DNA from: Conexibacter arvalis
Lineage (GTDB): Bacteria > Actinomycetota > Thermoleophilia > Solirubrobacterales > Solirubrobacteraceae
Reading direction: 5' to 3'
Length of the DNA: 64,000 nt
Assembly: GCF_014199525.1 (NCBI RefSeq)
Contig: NZ_JACHNU010000002.1
Coordinates: 743,560-807,559, forward strand
Both the position numbers and the translations under genes were made by a program. Shown here in pieces: positions 1 to 8,677 of the stretch (its first letter is position 1; each line of letters starts with the position of its first letter). Below the pieces are notes generated by a model. It worked only from the letters and a program-made list of their open reading frames with translations, was not told where the DNA came from and searched no databases.

Positions 1-141
1 GATCAGGCCGTCGCTCGTCTCGACCTCGACGATCGTGCGGACGAACCGCCCCCAGTGCGCGCCGTTGCTGTGCCGCAGCGGGGCTTCGAGCGGCATCGTC
101 ACCGTCGTCGCCCGCAGGTCTGCGATTTCCAGGCTTTTCAT
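1..141 (-). CDS. Enolase-superfamily dehydratase/racemase, N-terminal fragment
   Basis: Only the first 47 codons are in the window; the gene runs off the left edge. The N-terminus starts [20 protein letters not shown] and continues with a [24 protein letters not shown] segment. This resembles the N-terminal capping domain of mandelate racemase/muconate-lactonizing or glucarate-dehydratase-type enolase-superfamily enzymes, which abstract a proton alpha to a carboxylate on sugar acids. The ATG overlaps the TGA of the upstream alpha-mannosidase (ATGA), so it is very probably the last visible gene of the sugar operon that starts near position 6732. A sugar-acid dehydratase fits that context. The catalytic barrel is not visible, so the substrate cannot be assigned. 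Confidence 0.7.
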   Translation of the reverse strand, partial: MKSLEIADLRATTVTMPLEAPLRHSNGAHWGRFVRTIVEVETSDGLI

Positions 142-3100
142 GCGGTCCTTCCAGCATCGAGATCCAACGTGACGGTCAGCAGCTCCCCAGGCGCGATCGC
201 GACACGCGCGCCGTCGCCGGCGCGGGCGGCGGCGTCGAGCGGGCGATCGCGGCCGAGGAAGTCGCCGATCCCGACCGCCGCGGCGGGCAGGTCGGGGAAG
301 GCGACCGTCGCCTCGACGGGCGCGGTCGCGTGCGAGTGCAGGTGGGCGACGAGCCGGTCGCCGCCGAGCGGGTCTGGCCCGATCGCGACCAGCTCGACGT
401 GCGGGTGGTCGATCGCGGCGAGGCGTCCGCGCGCCGGCAGGGCGTCCTGCGCCCGCGGCGAGCCGAGCACGCCGACGAGCGGCCGCGACAGCCCGGCGGC
501 GGTCGCGGCGCCGAGGGCGCGGAGGTCGGGGGCGGCGCTGGCGTCATGCGCTCCGCCGACCGCGCCCGGCCCGCCGGCCGCGGGGCCGCCGGTCGCGCCG
601 GCGCTTCCCCGGCCGGCCGCGGCGGCGACCGCGTAGGCGAAGGTCGCCTCGCCGCCCTGCGCGGCCGGGAAGTTCGTGTCCCAGCCGTTGTTCATCGCCC
701 ACGAGAAGAGGGCCGCCTGGCCGGCGTCGCGCGGGGCGACGGTCGGCGGGAACGGCGCGTAGGGCAGGTGGATCGTCCCGAGCTGGACGAGCGGCGCCTC
801 GCGCGTCGCCCACGCGATCGCGCGTGGGCGAGTCCCGCCGGCTGCGCCGCGCCCGCTGGCCGCGCCGCGCCCGCTGGCCGCGCCGCGCCCGCTGGCCGCG
901 CCGCGCCCGCTGGCCGCGCCGCGCCCGCCGGCTGCGCCGCGCCCGCTGGCCGCGCCGCGCCCGCTGGCCGCGCCGGCGGCGCCGTCCCGCCCCGCGTCCT
1001 CGATCCCGACCCACTCGCGGATCGCGCGCATGTGACGGGCCGAGCCGGGGACGAACGGGCCGTCCTCCGCCTGCACGCCGCCGGTCACGTCCCAGCTGAA
1101 GCGGGGCGCGGCGGCGGCGAACGGGAAGGCGAAGAAGACGCTCTCCTTCGCGTGCAGCGGCGTCTTGTCGACGACGTTGAGGATGTCGAGCCGGTCGCCG
1201 CCGTGGAGCAGCCGGTAGGTCACCTCCAGCGATGCCGCGCCGGGCGCCCGCAGACGGATCGTCGCGCGCTCCTGCAGCGCGCTCGAGGTACGCGCGAGCA
1301 GCACGCCGTCGCGCGCGACCTCGCGCGAGCCGAGCATCCACGGGCGCCCTTCGACGACTCTGCTCGAGAGGTGGTTGAGGCGGTCAGCGGTGCCGTAGCG
1401 GTCGTGGACCCACTGGTTGAAGCCGAAGGCGCTGCCGCCGTCGACCAGCTCGCCCGCGCTGTCGAAGCGGAGCGAGTCGAGCGTCCCCTCGACGACGTTC
1501 AGCGCCGCGCGGACGCGGCCGTTGTCGAGCGCGGCCGGGTCGCCGTCGGCGGCCTTCGGCACGCCGGCGCCGTCGGGCACGACCGCGTAGCGCGCGAAGC
1601 CGTGGGCCGGGACGTCGCGGGCGAGGAAGCGCAGCCGCTGGCCGCGCGGACGGAAGTCGGGATGGCGCTGGGGCTCCAGCTCGCACGGGACCCGCTCGCC
1701 GCTGGCGACGTCGACCACCGCGAGGTCGCGCGTGACGGGCACGCGGCTCTCGAGCAGCAGCAGCTCGACGACGTCGGTGCGCTCGGCGCCGCTCGGATTG
1801 ACGACGAGGATCCCGGCATGCGCGCCCCGCGGCGTCCCGACGCGCGCGGCGAGCCGGGCGCGGGCCCCGGCGAGCAGCGCCCCGACGCGCTCGTCGGCCC
1901 CGTGCGCTCTCGACGCCTTCCACTGCCACTGCAGCGCGCCGGCGTCGACGTGCTCGAGCGCGTCGTTCCACGGGTTCGACGCGCCCCACGTGTGCTCGTC
2001 GAACAGCGCCATCTCCTCGTAGGCGGCCGACAGCTCGCCGCGCCAGCCGGCGAGGGCGGGATCGGGGCCGGGGTCTCTCTCCCCCGCGTCGAGCAGGTCG
2101 GCCCATGCGTGCAGGGTCTGCGCGGTCCGCGCGCCGGCCTGCGCGCGCCGGCCGCGGCCGAGCTCGCGGGCGGCGGAGCCGATGCCGTCGGCCCACCAGT
2201 CGGTCCAGTCGCCCTCGAAGGTCGGGATCGCGTCGCCCAGCCGCTCCTCGGCGACCTCGAAGAAGTCGCGGTTGACGGCCGAGCGCAGCCTCGGCCACGC
2301 CCACGTCTCGTTCCACTCGCGCGCGACCGTCGCGGGCGCGAGGCCGGGCGAGGCGTTGTCGGCGAAGGCCGACTGCACGCGCAGGTGCAGCAGCTCGTGC
2401 GACTGCGGCGCGCGCGTCAGCTCGGTGCCGGGCGCGATGCCGGTGATCCACGTGCCGAGCGCCGGGTCGTACGGGTAGCCGCGCGTCGCGAGCGCGAGCA
2501 GGTACTCGGGCAGCAGCGACAGCGCCGTCTCGTAGCCGTCGGCGAGGCCGAGCAGGTTGCCCTCCATGTAGGCGATCCCGTGCGGCGAGTCGGCATGCCA
2601 GACGAGCAGCCGCTTGCCGCTCGGCGCCTTCCACCAGAACGGCCGCGCCAGCTCCTGGCCTCCGTGCAGGTGCGGGACCGAGCGGCCGGCGTAGTTGTGG
2701 GCGACCGACAGGTAGCGGACCTCGGCGCTGGCGAGCAGCTCCAGCAGCCCGACGGTTGCGCCCGGCACGTCGGTCTGCATCGCCGTGACGATCTCGATGC
2801 CGTGGCGGTCGCGCAGCCGCTGGACCGACGCGACGACGCGGGCCAGCTCGTCGAGCGAGCAGGCCTCCGTGTGCATCGTGAACGGCAGCGCACAGACCTC
2901 GATCCGCCGCTGGGCGACTCGCCGCAGCAGCGCATCGCGGTCGCGCCGCGGCCGGCTCGCCAGCCACCGCTCCAGCGGCAGGTTCGCCTCGACGTTCCAG
3001 CGGAAGCGGGCCGGCTCGTCCCAGCCGTCGGTCGCCTCGACGTGGTCGAGCGCGAGGTCGAGGTAGTCGAGCTGGTGCTGGAGGACCAGCGGCTGCGGGT

Positions 3101-3533
3101 CGGTGTAGCCGATGTCGAGGTGCGACTGGTGGATCAGCGAGATCTCCCACCGCCGCTGCGGCGCGATCGTCAGCTCGACCCGCTCGTGCAGGCCGCCGCG
3201 ACTGGTCAGCTCCAGCTGGTACGTCCGCGGCGCATCCGGCTCGGGCGCGAACAGCAGCGCACGCGCGCCGTCGACAACCTCCACCCGGTCGACGACCGTC
3301 TCGCCGTCGCGCAGGGTCGCGACGATCGCGCCGTGCTCGGGCTCGGCCCAGGCGGCGACGCGCACCGCCTGCTCCAGCCGCCCGTCGCGCTCGCGCAGCA
3401 GCGGCAGGCCGCCGACGGCGACGCGCGCGCCGCGCAGCTCGAGGCGCGTCGCGTCGACCCCGCGCAGGAGGTCCTCCCGCGGCAGCCGCTCATGGCTGGT
3501 CTCCGCGGCGGTCATCCGTCTGGGATCGCTCAT
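138..3533 (-). CDS. GH38 alpha-mannosidase, cytoplasmic
   Basis: Predicted 1131-residue glycoside hydrolase family 38 enzyme that removes alpha-mannosyl residues. The signature block [11 protein letters not shown] lies near residues 131-141. A TDVPG segment near residue 253 is the likely position of the catalytic aspartate, and NVEAN and WWKAPSGKR blocks follow the usual order. There is no signal peptide, so it probably acts on imported oligosaccharides in the cytoplasm. The ATG start overlaps the TGA of the upstream permease (ATGA), and its own stop overlaps the start of an enolase-superfamily gene. Residues about 847-895 are a low-complexity Gly-Ala-Ser-Arg tract encoded by 18-bp tandem repeats; this lies in the C-terminal beta-sandwich region and looks like an inserted linker. 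A second Gly/Ala-rich linker lies near residues 985-1010. The family is clear; the linkage specificity is not. Confidence 0.88.
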   Translation of the reverse strand: MSDPRRMTAAETSHERLPREDLLRGVDATRLELRGARVAVGGLPLLRERDGRLEQAVRVAAWAEPEHGAIVATLRDGETVVDRVEVVDGARALLFAPEPDAPRTYQLELTSRGGLHERVELTIAPQRRWEISLIHQSHLDIGYTDPQPLVLQHQLDYLDLALDHVEATDGWDEPARFRWNVEANLPLERWLASRPRRDRDALLRRVAQRRIEVCALPFTMHTEACSLDELARVVASVQRLRDRHGIEIVTAMQTDVPGATVGLLELLASAEVRYLSVAHNYAGRSVPHLHGGQELARPFWWKAPSGKRLLVWHADSPHGIAYMEGNLLGLADGYETALSLLPEYLLALATRGYPYDPALGTWITGIAPGTELTRAPQSHELLHLRVQSAFADNASPGLAPATVAREWNETWAWPRLRSAVNRDFFEVAEERLGDAIPTFEGDWTDWWADGIGSAARELGRGRRAQAGARTAQTLHAWADLLDAGERDPGPDPALAGWRGELSAAYEEMALFDEHTWGASNPWNDALEHVDAGALQWQWKASRAHGADERVGALLAGARARLAARVGTPRGAHAGILVVNPSGAERTDVVELLLLESRVPVTRDLAVVDVASGERVPCELEPQRHPDFRPRGQRLRFLARDVPAHGFARYAVVPDGAGVPKAADGDPAALDNGRVRAALNVVEGTLDSLRFDSAGELVDGGSAFGFNQWVHDRYGTADRLNHLSSRVVEGRPWMLGSREVARDGVLLARTSSALQERATIRLRAPGAASLEVTYRLLHGGDRLDILNVVDKTPLHAKESVFFAFPFAAAAPRFSWDVTGGVQAEDGPFVPGSARHMRAIREWVGIEDAGRDGAAGAASGRGAASGRGAAGGRGAASGRGAASGRGAASGRGAASGRGAAGGTRPRAIAWATREAPLVQLGTIHLPYAPFPPTVAPRDAGQAALFSWAMNNGWDTNFPAAQGGEATFAYAVAAAAGRGSAGATGGPAAGGPGAVGGAHDASAAPDLRALGAATAAGLSRPLVGVLGSPRAQDALPARGRLAAIDHPHVELVAIGPDPLGGDRLVAHLHSHATAPVEATVAFPDLPAAAVGIGDFLGRDRPLDAAARAGDGARVAIAPGELLTVTLDLDAGRTA
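831..974. repeat. 18-bp tandem repeat inside the alpha-mannosidase gene
   Basis: Seven consecutive 18-bp units with the pattern GCGCCCGCTGGCCGCGCC run from 849 to 974, one of them (921-938) a variant, preceded by a degenerate unit at 831-848. The period is a multiple of three, so copy changes keep the reading frame and only lengthen the Gly-Arg-Gly-Ala-Ala-Ser linker of the GH38 enzyme. It looks like a coding minisatellite. Confidence 0.9.
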
Positions 3534-4447
3534 TCGTCCTTCCCCGTCGCGGTCAGCGTCAGCCCGCTCAGCAGGTAGCGGCCGAGCAGCAGGAACAGCG
3601 CGATCGTCGGCAGCGAGCCGATCAGCGCGCCGGCCAGCACGACCGGCGGGCCGGCGGTCGACGATGCGCCCTGCAGGCCGACGAGCGCCGGCATGATCGG
3701 CCGCACGCCGTCGGAGGTGCTCAGGACCAGGCCGAACATGAAGTCGTTCCAGATCCAGGTGAACTGGAACAGGATCAGCACCGCGATCGGGCCGCGCGCG
3801 AGCGGCATCAGCACCCGCCAGAGGATCCCCCAGCTGGAGGCGCCGTCGAGCTTGGCGGCGTCCTCGATCTCCGGCGGGATCGTCGAGAAGAAGCCGCGCA
3901 TCACGAACAGGCAGAACGGCACGGCGATCGCCGAGTAGAACATCGCCATCCCGATCCAGGTGTCGTACAGGTTCGTGTCCGTGTACAGCTGGAACAGCGG
4001 GATCAGGTACATCTGGAACGGGAAGAGCGTCCCGCTGAAGACGAGCAGGAACCAGAAGAAGCGCCCCTTCAGCGGCAGCCGCGTGATCGCGTAGGCGCCG
4101 AGCGCGCCGCAGAGGATCGCGACGAGCGCGCCGACCAGCCCGTAGGAGAGCGAGGCGAAGAAGGCCGAGCCGAGGCCGGCGCTGTCCCACGCCTGCTTCA
4201 TGTTGTCGAAGAGCTGGAGCGGGTCGCTCGGCAGCGCCCACTGCGAGGTCGACGAGTACTCCTCGAACGACTTCATCGGCGTCACCGCCAGCAGCGCCAG
4301 CGGCACGATCCAGGCGACGGCCATCACGAGCACGCCGACCTTCGTCGCCGAGAAGGCGATCGCTCCGGCGCTGCGCGAGCGGCGCGGCGCGGGCGCGCCG
4401 GCCGAGCCCGGCGCGCGCCGCGGGGTCGGGACGGAGGCGGCCTCCAT
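3530..4447 (-). CDS. Sugar ABC transporter permease, MalG type
   Basis: Inner-membrane permease of 305 residues from the binding-protein-dependent CUT1 carbohydrate importer family. After a Pro/Ala/Arg-rich cytoplasmic N-terminus, the first membrane helix begins near residue 35. The EAA loop that docks the ATPase reads EIEDAAKLDGASSWGILWRV near residue 205, followed by PLARGPIAVLILFQF. About six membrane segments are visible. The ATG start shares one base with the upstream permease stop (TGATG), and the downstream alpha-mannosidase starts within its stop codon, so the genes are translationally coupled. No ATPase is encoded in the operon. As in many actinobacterial CUT1 systems, a shared MsiK-like ATPase elsewhere probably drives transport. 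Confidence 0.92.
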   Translation of the reverse strand: MEAASVPTPRRAPGSAGAPAPRRSRSAGAIAFSATKVGVLVMAVAWIVPLALLAVTPMKSFEEYSSTSQWALPSDPLQLFDNMKQAWDSAGLGSAFFASLSYGLVGALVAILCGALGAYAITRLPLKGRFFWFLLVFSGTLFPFQMYLIPLFQLYTDTNLYDTWIGMAMFYSAIAVPFCLFVMRGFFSTIPPEIEDAAKLDGASSWGILWRVLMPLARGPIAVLILFQFTWIWNDFMFGLVLSTSDGVRPIMPALVGLQGASSTAGPPVVLAGALIGSLPTIALFLLLGRYLLSGLTLTATGKDE

Positions 4448-5415
4448 CAGTACACCTCCACCTTGCGGAACATCGAGCGCAGGTAGAAGACGCTGAGGAT
4501 CGTGACGATCAGCGTCAGCACGACGGCGATCGAGGCGCCGTAGCCGACCGAGAAGGTCACGAACGACTCGCGGTACATCGAGACCGCGAGCGTCTCGGAG
4601 GAGCGGTAGGGACCGCCCTGCGTCATCACCCAGATGAGGTCGAAGACCTTGAAGTTGTTGATCAGCGTGATCGCGACGACGACCGCGCTCATCGGCCGCA
4701 GCAGCGGCAGCGTCACGTGCCAGAACAGCCGCAGCCCGCGGGCGCCGTCGACGCGCGCGGCCTCGATCGGCTCGCGCGGCAGGTTCTGCAGGCCGACGAG
4801 GAAGAGGATCATCGCCGGGCCCAGCCCCTGCCAGGTGGCGGCGAAGATCATCGCGAAGGTGTTGACCGGCGGGTCGGCGAGCCAGCGGGTCGTCAGCGAC
4901 TCCAGGCCGATCGTCCCCATGAAGCTCGTCAGCAGCCCCTGGTCGGGGTTGAAGACGTAGAACCAGATCACGCCGACGGCGGCGCCCGACAGCGTCGCCG
5001 GCAGGTAGAACAGCCGCTTGAGCCAGTCCCCCGCGCGCATGTTGCTCAGGATCAGCGCGAGCAGCAGGCCGAGCCCGACCTGCAGCACGAGCGCCCCGAT
5101 CACCCAGTAGATCGTGTTGCGGACCGAGGTGCGGAAGGCCGGGTCCTCGACCAGCCGCGTGAAGTTGTCGAGGCCGACGAAGCTGCCGGCGCTCGTGCCG
5201 GTCGCGTCGGTGAAGGCGACCCAGACGGTCTTGACGGCCGGGTAGATCAGGAAGACCCCGACCAGCAGCACCATCGGCAGCAGGTAGAGGTACGGCGTCC
5301 AGCGGCGCAGCGCGCGCCGCCGCGCCCCGGCGGGAGGCGGCACGAGGCCGGCCTCCCGCGCGGTCGCGGTCGACGGTGCGCCTGCCGGAGCGGGACGGGC
5401 GAGCGGAGAGGCCAT
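4447..5415 (-). CDS. Sugar ABC transporter permease, MalF type
   Basis: Permease of 322 residues, partner of the MalG-type protein encoded next. A first transmembrane helix near residues 42-62 (LYLLPMVLLVGVFLIYP) is followed by the typical extracytoplasmic loop with a FVGLDNFTRLV segment. The EAA motif is PIEAARVDGARGLRLFWHV near residue 220. Five to six membrane segments are visible, the normal size for the family. It lies 12 bp downstream of the binding-protein gene and overlaps the next permease by one base, placing it in the GntR-controlled sugar operon. Substrate is inferred only from the adjacent GH38 alpha-mannosidase, so mannosides or another alpha-linked oligosaccharide. Confidence 0.92.
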   Translation of the reverse strand: MASPLARPAPAGAPSTATAREAGLVPPPAGARRRALRRWTPYLYLLPMVLLVGVFLIYPAVKTVWVAFTDATGTSAGSFVGLDNFTRLVEDPAFRTSVRNTIYWVIGALVLQVGLGLLLALILSNMRAGDWLKRLFYLPATLSGAAVGVIWFYVFNPDQGLLTSFMGTIGLESLTTRWLADPPVNTFAMIFAATWQGLGPAMILFLVGLQNLPREPIEAARVDGARGLRLFWHVTLPLLRPMSAVVVAITLINNFKVFDLIWVMTQGGPYRSSETLAVSMYRESFVTFSVGYGASIAVVLTLIVTILSVFYLRSMFRKVEVY

Positions 5416-5427
5416 CGCAGCGCTCCG

Positions 5428-6732
5428 TCAGGAGCCGGCTTCGACCGCGGCCCAGGAGGTGTCGGCCTGCTTCTGGATCGCGTCGAGGATCGGCTTCGGG
5501 TCGCCGGGCTCGAGCATGAACTTCGCCAGCTGGTCGACGCCGACCTCGACGATCTCGTGCGGCGTCGCCTCCCAGTAGCGGTTCAGCAGCTGGAATCTGC
5601 CGTCGGCGATCGTTCTGTCTATCTCCTGGTCGACCGGGTTGGCCGACGGGACGTCGGCGCGGGCGGAGGCGAAGCCGGAAGCGTCGATCCACGCGCTCTG
5701 GCCCTCTCTGGAGGCCCACCAGCCGGCCGCCTCCAGCGCGTCGTCGCGGCGCTGGCCGTTCTGGGCGACGCACAGCGGGCCGGTCTCGTAGATCAGGTTG
5801 TTGCCGGCGTCAGCCTCGATGTTGGGCATGACGAAGGCGCCGAAGTCCTCGCCCGGTCTCATGCCGGCCTCCATCAACGTCGGCTCCAGCCAGCCGCCGA
5901 ACGTCACCATCGCGATTCTGCCCGGCTTGAAGTACTGCGGGAAGTTGTTGGCGCCGGTGCCGATCGAGACCGAGGCGGGGTCGCTGAAATACCCTCTTCT
6001 GATCAGGTCGCCCCACAGTCTCAGGACGTCGACGATCTCGGGGTCGGTGTACTTCGCTCTCCCCTCCATCAGGTCTCTATAGAGCTGCGGAGAGGTGCGG
6101 ACGATGAACTCCTGGAAGTAGACGAACGACGGGAAGCGCCCCTCGATCGTCGCGCCCAGCGGCGTGATGCCCGCGCCCTTGAGTCTCTCGCAGACGGCGA
6201 TGAAGTCGTCCCACGTCGTGGGAACCTCGAGCCCCTGCTCTCTGAAGACTCTCTTGTTGTAGAAGGTCGGCCAGTAGGCGACGTTGAGCGGCACGCCGTA
6301 CTGCTTGCCGTCGAAGGTGAAGGCGTCCTTGAGGCCGTCGCTGTAGGCGCTGCCCTCTCTCTCCCAGATCGAGGAGACGTCGGCGAGCATCGAGGTGTCG
6401 ACCAGCTCCTTCATCAGCCAGCCCGACCACCACGAGAACATGTCGGGGACCTTCGGCGTGTTGCCGGTGGTCTTGATCGCCGCCTGGTAGGTGGTCGTGT
6501 CGGAGTACTGGGTCGGTCTCCAGCCGACCGCGCCGGCCTCGCGGGCCAGTCTGCCGGTCTCGACGAACCACTCCTCCCAGTTGATCTTGTCGTTGCTGAA
6601 TCTGAGCATGCCGCCGCCGTCGGAGCTGCTCGATCCACCGCCGCAGGCGGCCAGGAAGCTCGCCAGCGAGCCGGCGGCGATCGCTCCGCCGCCGACCTGC
6701 AGGAACTTCTTGCGCGAGATCTCACTCGTCAC
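5428..6732 (-). CDS. Sugar-binding lipoprotein of the ABC importer
   Basis: Extracellular solute-binding protein of 434 residues (family 1/CUT1) that captures sugar for the two permeases encoded downstream. The GTG start is supported by a GAGGAG ribosome site about 8 bases upstream. The N-terminus has a SRKKFLQVGGG segment, resembling a twin-arginine signal, followed by a hydrophobic stretch and the lipobox LAAC, then a Gly/Ser linker. It is therefore a membrane-anchored lipoprotein, possibly Tat-exported. Arginine is often encoded by AGA here, unlike in the neighbouring cytoplasmic genes. The gene is first in its operon, with an inverted repeat 29 bases upstream of the start and the GntR regulator upstream of that. 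Confidence 0.9.
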   Translation of the reverse strand: MTSEISRKKFLQVGGGAIAAGSLASFLAACGGGSSSSDGGGMLRFSNDKINWEEWFVETGRLAREAGAVGWRPTQYSDTTTYQAAIKTTGNTPKVPDMFSWWSGWLMKELVDTSMLADVSSIWEREGSAYSDGLKDAFTFDGKQYGVPLNVAYWPTFYNKRVFREQGLEVPTTWDDFIAVCERLKGAGITPLGATIEGRFPSFVYFQEFIVRTSPQLYRDLMEGRAKYTDPEIVDVLRLWGDLIRRGYFSDPASVSIGTGANNFPQYFKPGRIAMVTFGGWLEPTLMEAGMRPGEDFGAFVMPNIEADAGNNLIYETGPLCVAQNGQRRDDALEAAGWWASREGQSAWIDASGFASARADVPSANPVDQEIDRTIADGRFQLLNRYWEATPHEIVEVGVDQLAKFMLEPGDPKPILDAIQKQADTSWAAVEAGS

Positions 6733-6760
6733 CGTTCACTCTCCTCACTTATGTGTGGCT

Positions 6761-6780
6761 GTCACTCCTTTTTGAGTGAC
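6761..6780. promoter_or_regulatory. Perfect inverted repeat upstream of the sugar operon, candidate operator
   Basis: GTCACTC at 6761-6767 and GAGTGAC at 6774-6780 form a perfect 7-bp inverted repeat with a 6-bp spacer. It ends 29 bp before the GTG start of the sugar-binding protein gene and lies between that gene and the GntR regulator gene. Further AGTGA half-sites occur between it and the start (6723-6749). An operator for the adjacent GntR/FCD repressor is the simplest reading. A hairpin ending the regulator transcript is the alternative, but no T-run follows. The rest of 6781-6945 shows nothing I recognise. Confidence 0.45.
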
Positions 6781-6945
6781 AACTCAGGGAGCGAGGCACC
6801 GTCCATCCGCGCACGCACGACCGTCACCCGCCGCGGCGGCGGATGCACGATGGGACGTCGTCGCCCTCTCTCCTGTTGGCTCTGCTGACCGGCTTGCCCG
6901 GCTCTCCGCGGCGACCCCGCGGTCGTGCGCGATTTGGGACCTGCT

Positions 6946-7686
6946 CTACGACTCGTCGGCGTCGACGCGCTCGGCGACGACCGACCTGACACCTGCGAGG
7001 TGGTGCTGCATCCGCTCGGCCGCGAGCGAGCCGTCCCCCGCCTGGATCGCCTCCAGGATCGCGACGTGCTCCTCGTGGTCGTGGAGGCGGTCGGCGAACA
7101 GCCGCATCACCTCCATCTGCTCGGCCACGTAGAGGTCGAGCAGCGAGTCGATCACCTGCGCCAGCACCACGTTCCCGCCGCAGCGCGCGACGCCGCGGTG
7201 GAAGTCGAGGTTGGTGGCGCTCAGCTCCGCGTCCTCGCCGACCTCGACCAGCTCGCCCGCTCTCGCGAGCAGACCCGCCAGCTCCTCGACCTCCTCCGCG
7301 CCGGCCCGTGCTGCGAGGTGGGCCAGGTGGGGCTCGATCAGGATGCGGGCGTCCAGCAGGTCGAGGATCGTCTCGTGCTTGAGGCGCCCCGGATAGGGGT
7401 TCGGCAGCACGACGCGGCGACCGCCGTCACGGACGTAGACGCCCGAGCCGTGGCGCATCTCGACGACTCCGATCGCCTGCAGGCGGCGGAGCACCTCGCG
7501 CATCGTCGGCGCCGCGACCGCGAAGCGGTCTGCGAGCGCCTGCACCGTCGGCAGCCGGTCGCCCGGCTGCAGTCGATCGCGGTCGATCAGCTCGACGACC
7601 TGCTCGGTCAGCAGGTCCGAGCCGCTCGGCCGCGGCTGCACCGCCCGCGCGGGGGCGCGGCCGGCTCTTGGCGTTGCCTCACTCAC
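6946..7686 (-). CDS. GntR-family transcriptional regulator, FadR/FCD subfamily
   Basis: Ligand-responsive DNA-binding regulator of 246 residues. The N-terminal winged helix-turn-helix (about residues 25-90) contains the typical GDRLPTVQALADRFAV...TMREVLRRLQAIGVVEMRHGSGVYV pattern. The C-terminal all-helical FCD ligand-binding domain (about 100-230) includes ILIEPHLAHLAA and the LDFHRGVARCGGN segment containing metal/ligand-binding residues. The start is GTG with no strong ribosome site. It is encoded in the same direction as, and 213 bp upstream of, the sugar transport/alpha-mannosidase operon, which it most likely represses, with a sugar acid or sugar phosphate as effector. An inverted repeat between the two is a candidate operator. 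Confidence 0.9.
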   Translation of the reverse strand: MSEATPRAGRAPARAVQPRPSGSDLLTEQVVELIDRDRLQPGDRLPTVQALADRFAVAAPTMREVLRRLQAIGVVEMRHGSGVYVRDGGRRVVLPNPYPGRLKHETILDLLDARILIEPHLAHLAARAGAEEVEELAGLLARAGELVEVGEDAELSATNLDFHRGVARCGGNVVLAQVIDSLLDLYVAEQMEVMRLFADRLHDHEEHVAILEAIQAGDGSLAAERMQHHLAGVRSVVAERVDADES

Positions 7687-7854
7687 AAGGTCATCTAATC
7701 ACTTGGTGAACTGACATGTCAAGCGCGGGCTCGGTCCCGTCCCTCGTTTGCCGATGACGTGCGATCTGTGGTCGCTGAGCGACCGAAACTCGCACCTCAT
7801 CGGGCTCGAGCGCGCGGGAGCACCAGATGTGACACCGCTTCATATGATCGGCCG

Positions 7855-8550
7855 ATGGCGAACGGAGATCGCCCCGCGAAGGAACGACATCTGTGGCTGT
7901 GGCTCTGCCTGCTGCCGTTCGGGCTCGGCGCCTGGGTGCCGATCGCGGCCGGCGTGCGCGCGCGGCGCTGGCCGTGGGTCGCGCTCGGGCTCGCGCTCTG
8001 CGCGGTGACGCTCGCCGGCCTGATCGGCGCCTCGATCACCCCCGACGACGAGGACAACTCGCTGTCGGGCATGCTGATCATCATCGGCTGGGTCGGCGCG
8101 GTCGCCGCGACCGCCTCGATCCAGGCCTCCTACCGCCGCCGGCGGCTGATGCTCGCGGAGGTCGAGGCGCTGGAGTCGCACGCGGAGTCCGAGCAGCGCC
8201 GCAGCCTGCTGAGACGCCGCGCCCGCGAGCGCGTCTACGCCGAGCGCGAGCAGCTGCGCGAGCGGGCGCGCAAGCTCGCCCGCGAGGACCCGCTCGCCGC
8301 GCTCGAGCGCGGCGTCGGCCGGCCCGACCTGCCCGGCTCCGACCACGGCCACCTCGTCGACGTCAACCACGCGCCGCACGAGCTGCTGACGACGCTGCCC
8401 GGCATCGACGACGAGCTGGCGCGCCGCATCGTCGCGACGCGCGAGCACGTCGGCCGCTTCAGCTCCGTCGCCGACCTCGGCTTCCTGCTCGAGCTCGACC
8501 CCGACGTCGTCGACCGCCTCGAGCGCGCCGCGATCGCGATCGACCCGTGA
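7855..8550 (+). CDS. Membrane protein with C-terminal helix-hairpin-helix (ComEA-like) domain
   Basis: Protein of 231 residues starting MANGDRPAKERH. Two hydrophobic segments at about residues 12-30 and 35-55, and a third near 65-85, form the membrane part. A charged Arg/Glu-rich coiled-coil-like stretch (about 95-150) follows. The C-terminus (about 165-225) is a double helix-hairpin-helix with VDVNHAPHELLTTLPGIDDE and a second hairpin, as in ComEA. Family knowledge: such domains bind DNA non-specifically and are found in competence proteins. Here it could be a membrane-tethered DNA-binding protein, but no com genes are nearby. An upstream in-frame start at 7759 would add 32 residues without recognisable features, so the internal ATG is preferred. 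Confidence 0.75.
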   Translation: MANGDRPAKERHLWLWLCLLPFGLGAWVPIAAGVRARRWPWVALGLALCAVTLAGLIGASITPDDEDNSLSGMLIIIGWVGAVAATASIQASYRRRRLMLAEVEALESHAESEQRRSLLRRRARERVYAEREQLRERARKLAREDPLAALERGVGRPDLPGSDHGHLVDVNHAPHELLTTLPGIDDELARRIVATREHVGRFSSVADLGFLLELDPDVVDRLERAAIAIDP

Positions 8551-8677
8551 GCCGCCGGCGCGGGTCGCGGGCCGCTGCCCGCCGGCCGCGCGCGCCCCGT
8601 ATGGCGGCGACGCGGCGCGGATCGGCTTCGTCGATCGCCTGAGCGGCCGGCCGCAAGGCGCCCCGCGGCGTCGGGCG

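Noticed and set aside
831..974. Possible CRISPR array
   Set aside because: The 18-bp units are directly adjacent without spacers, are in frame within a gene, and no cas genes are nearby.
330..3578. Long + strand open frame of over 1000 codons across the alpha-mannosidase
   Set aside because: It is the mirror of the GH38 gene in GC-rich DNA; the translation is Arg/Gly/Pro/Ala-rich with no fold signature, while the minus strand shows catalytic motifs and ATGA coupling.
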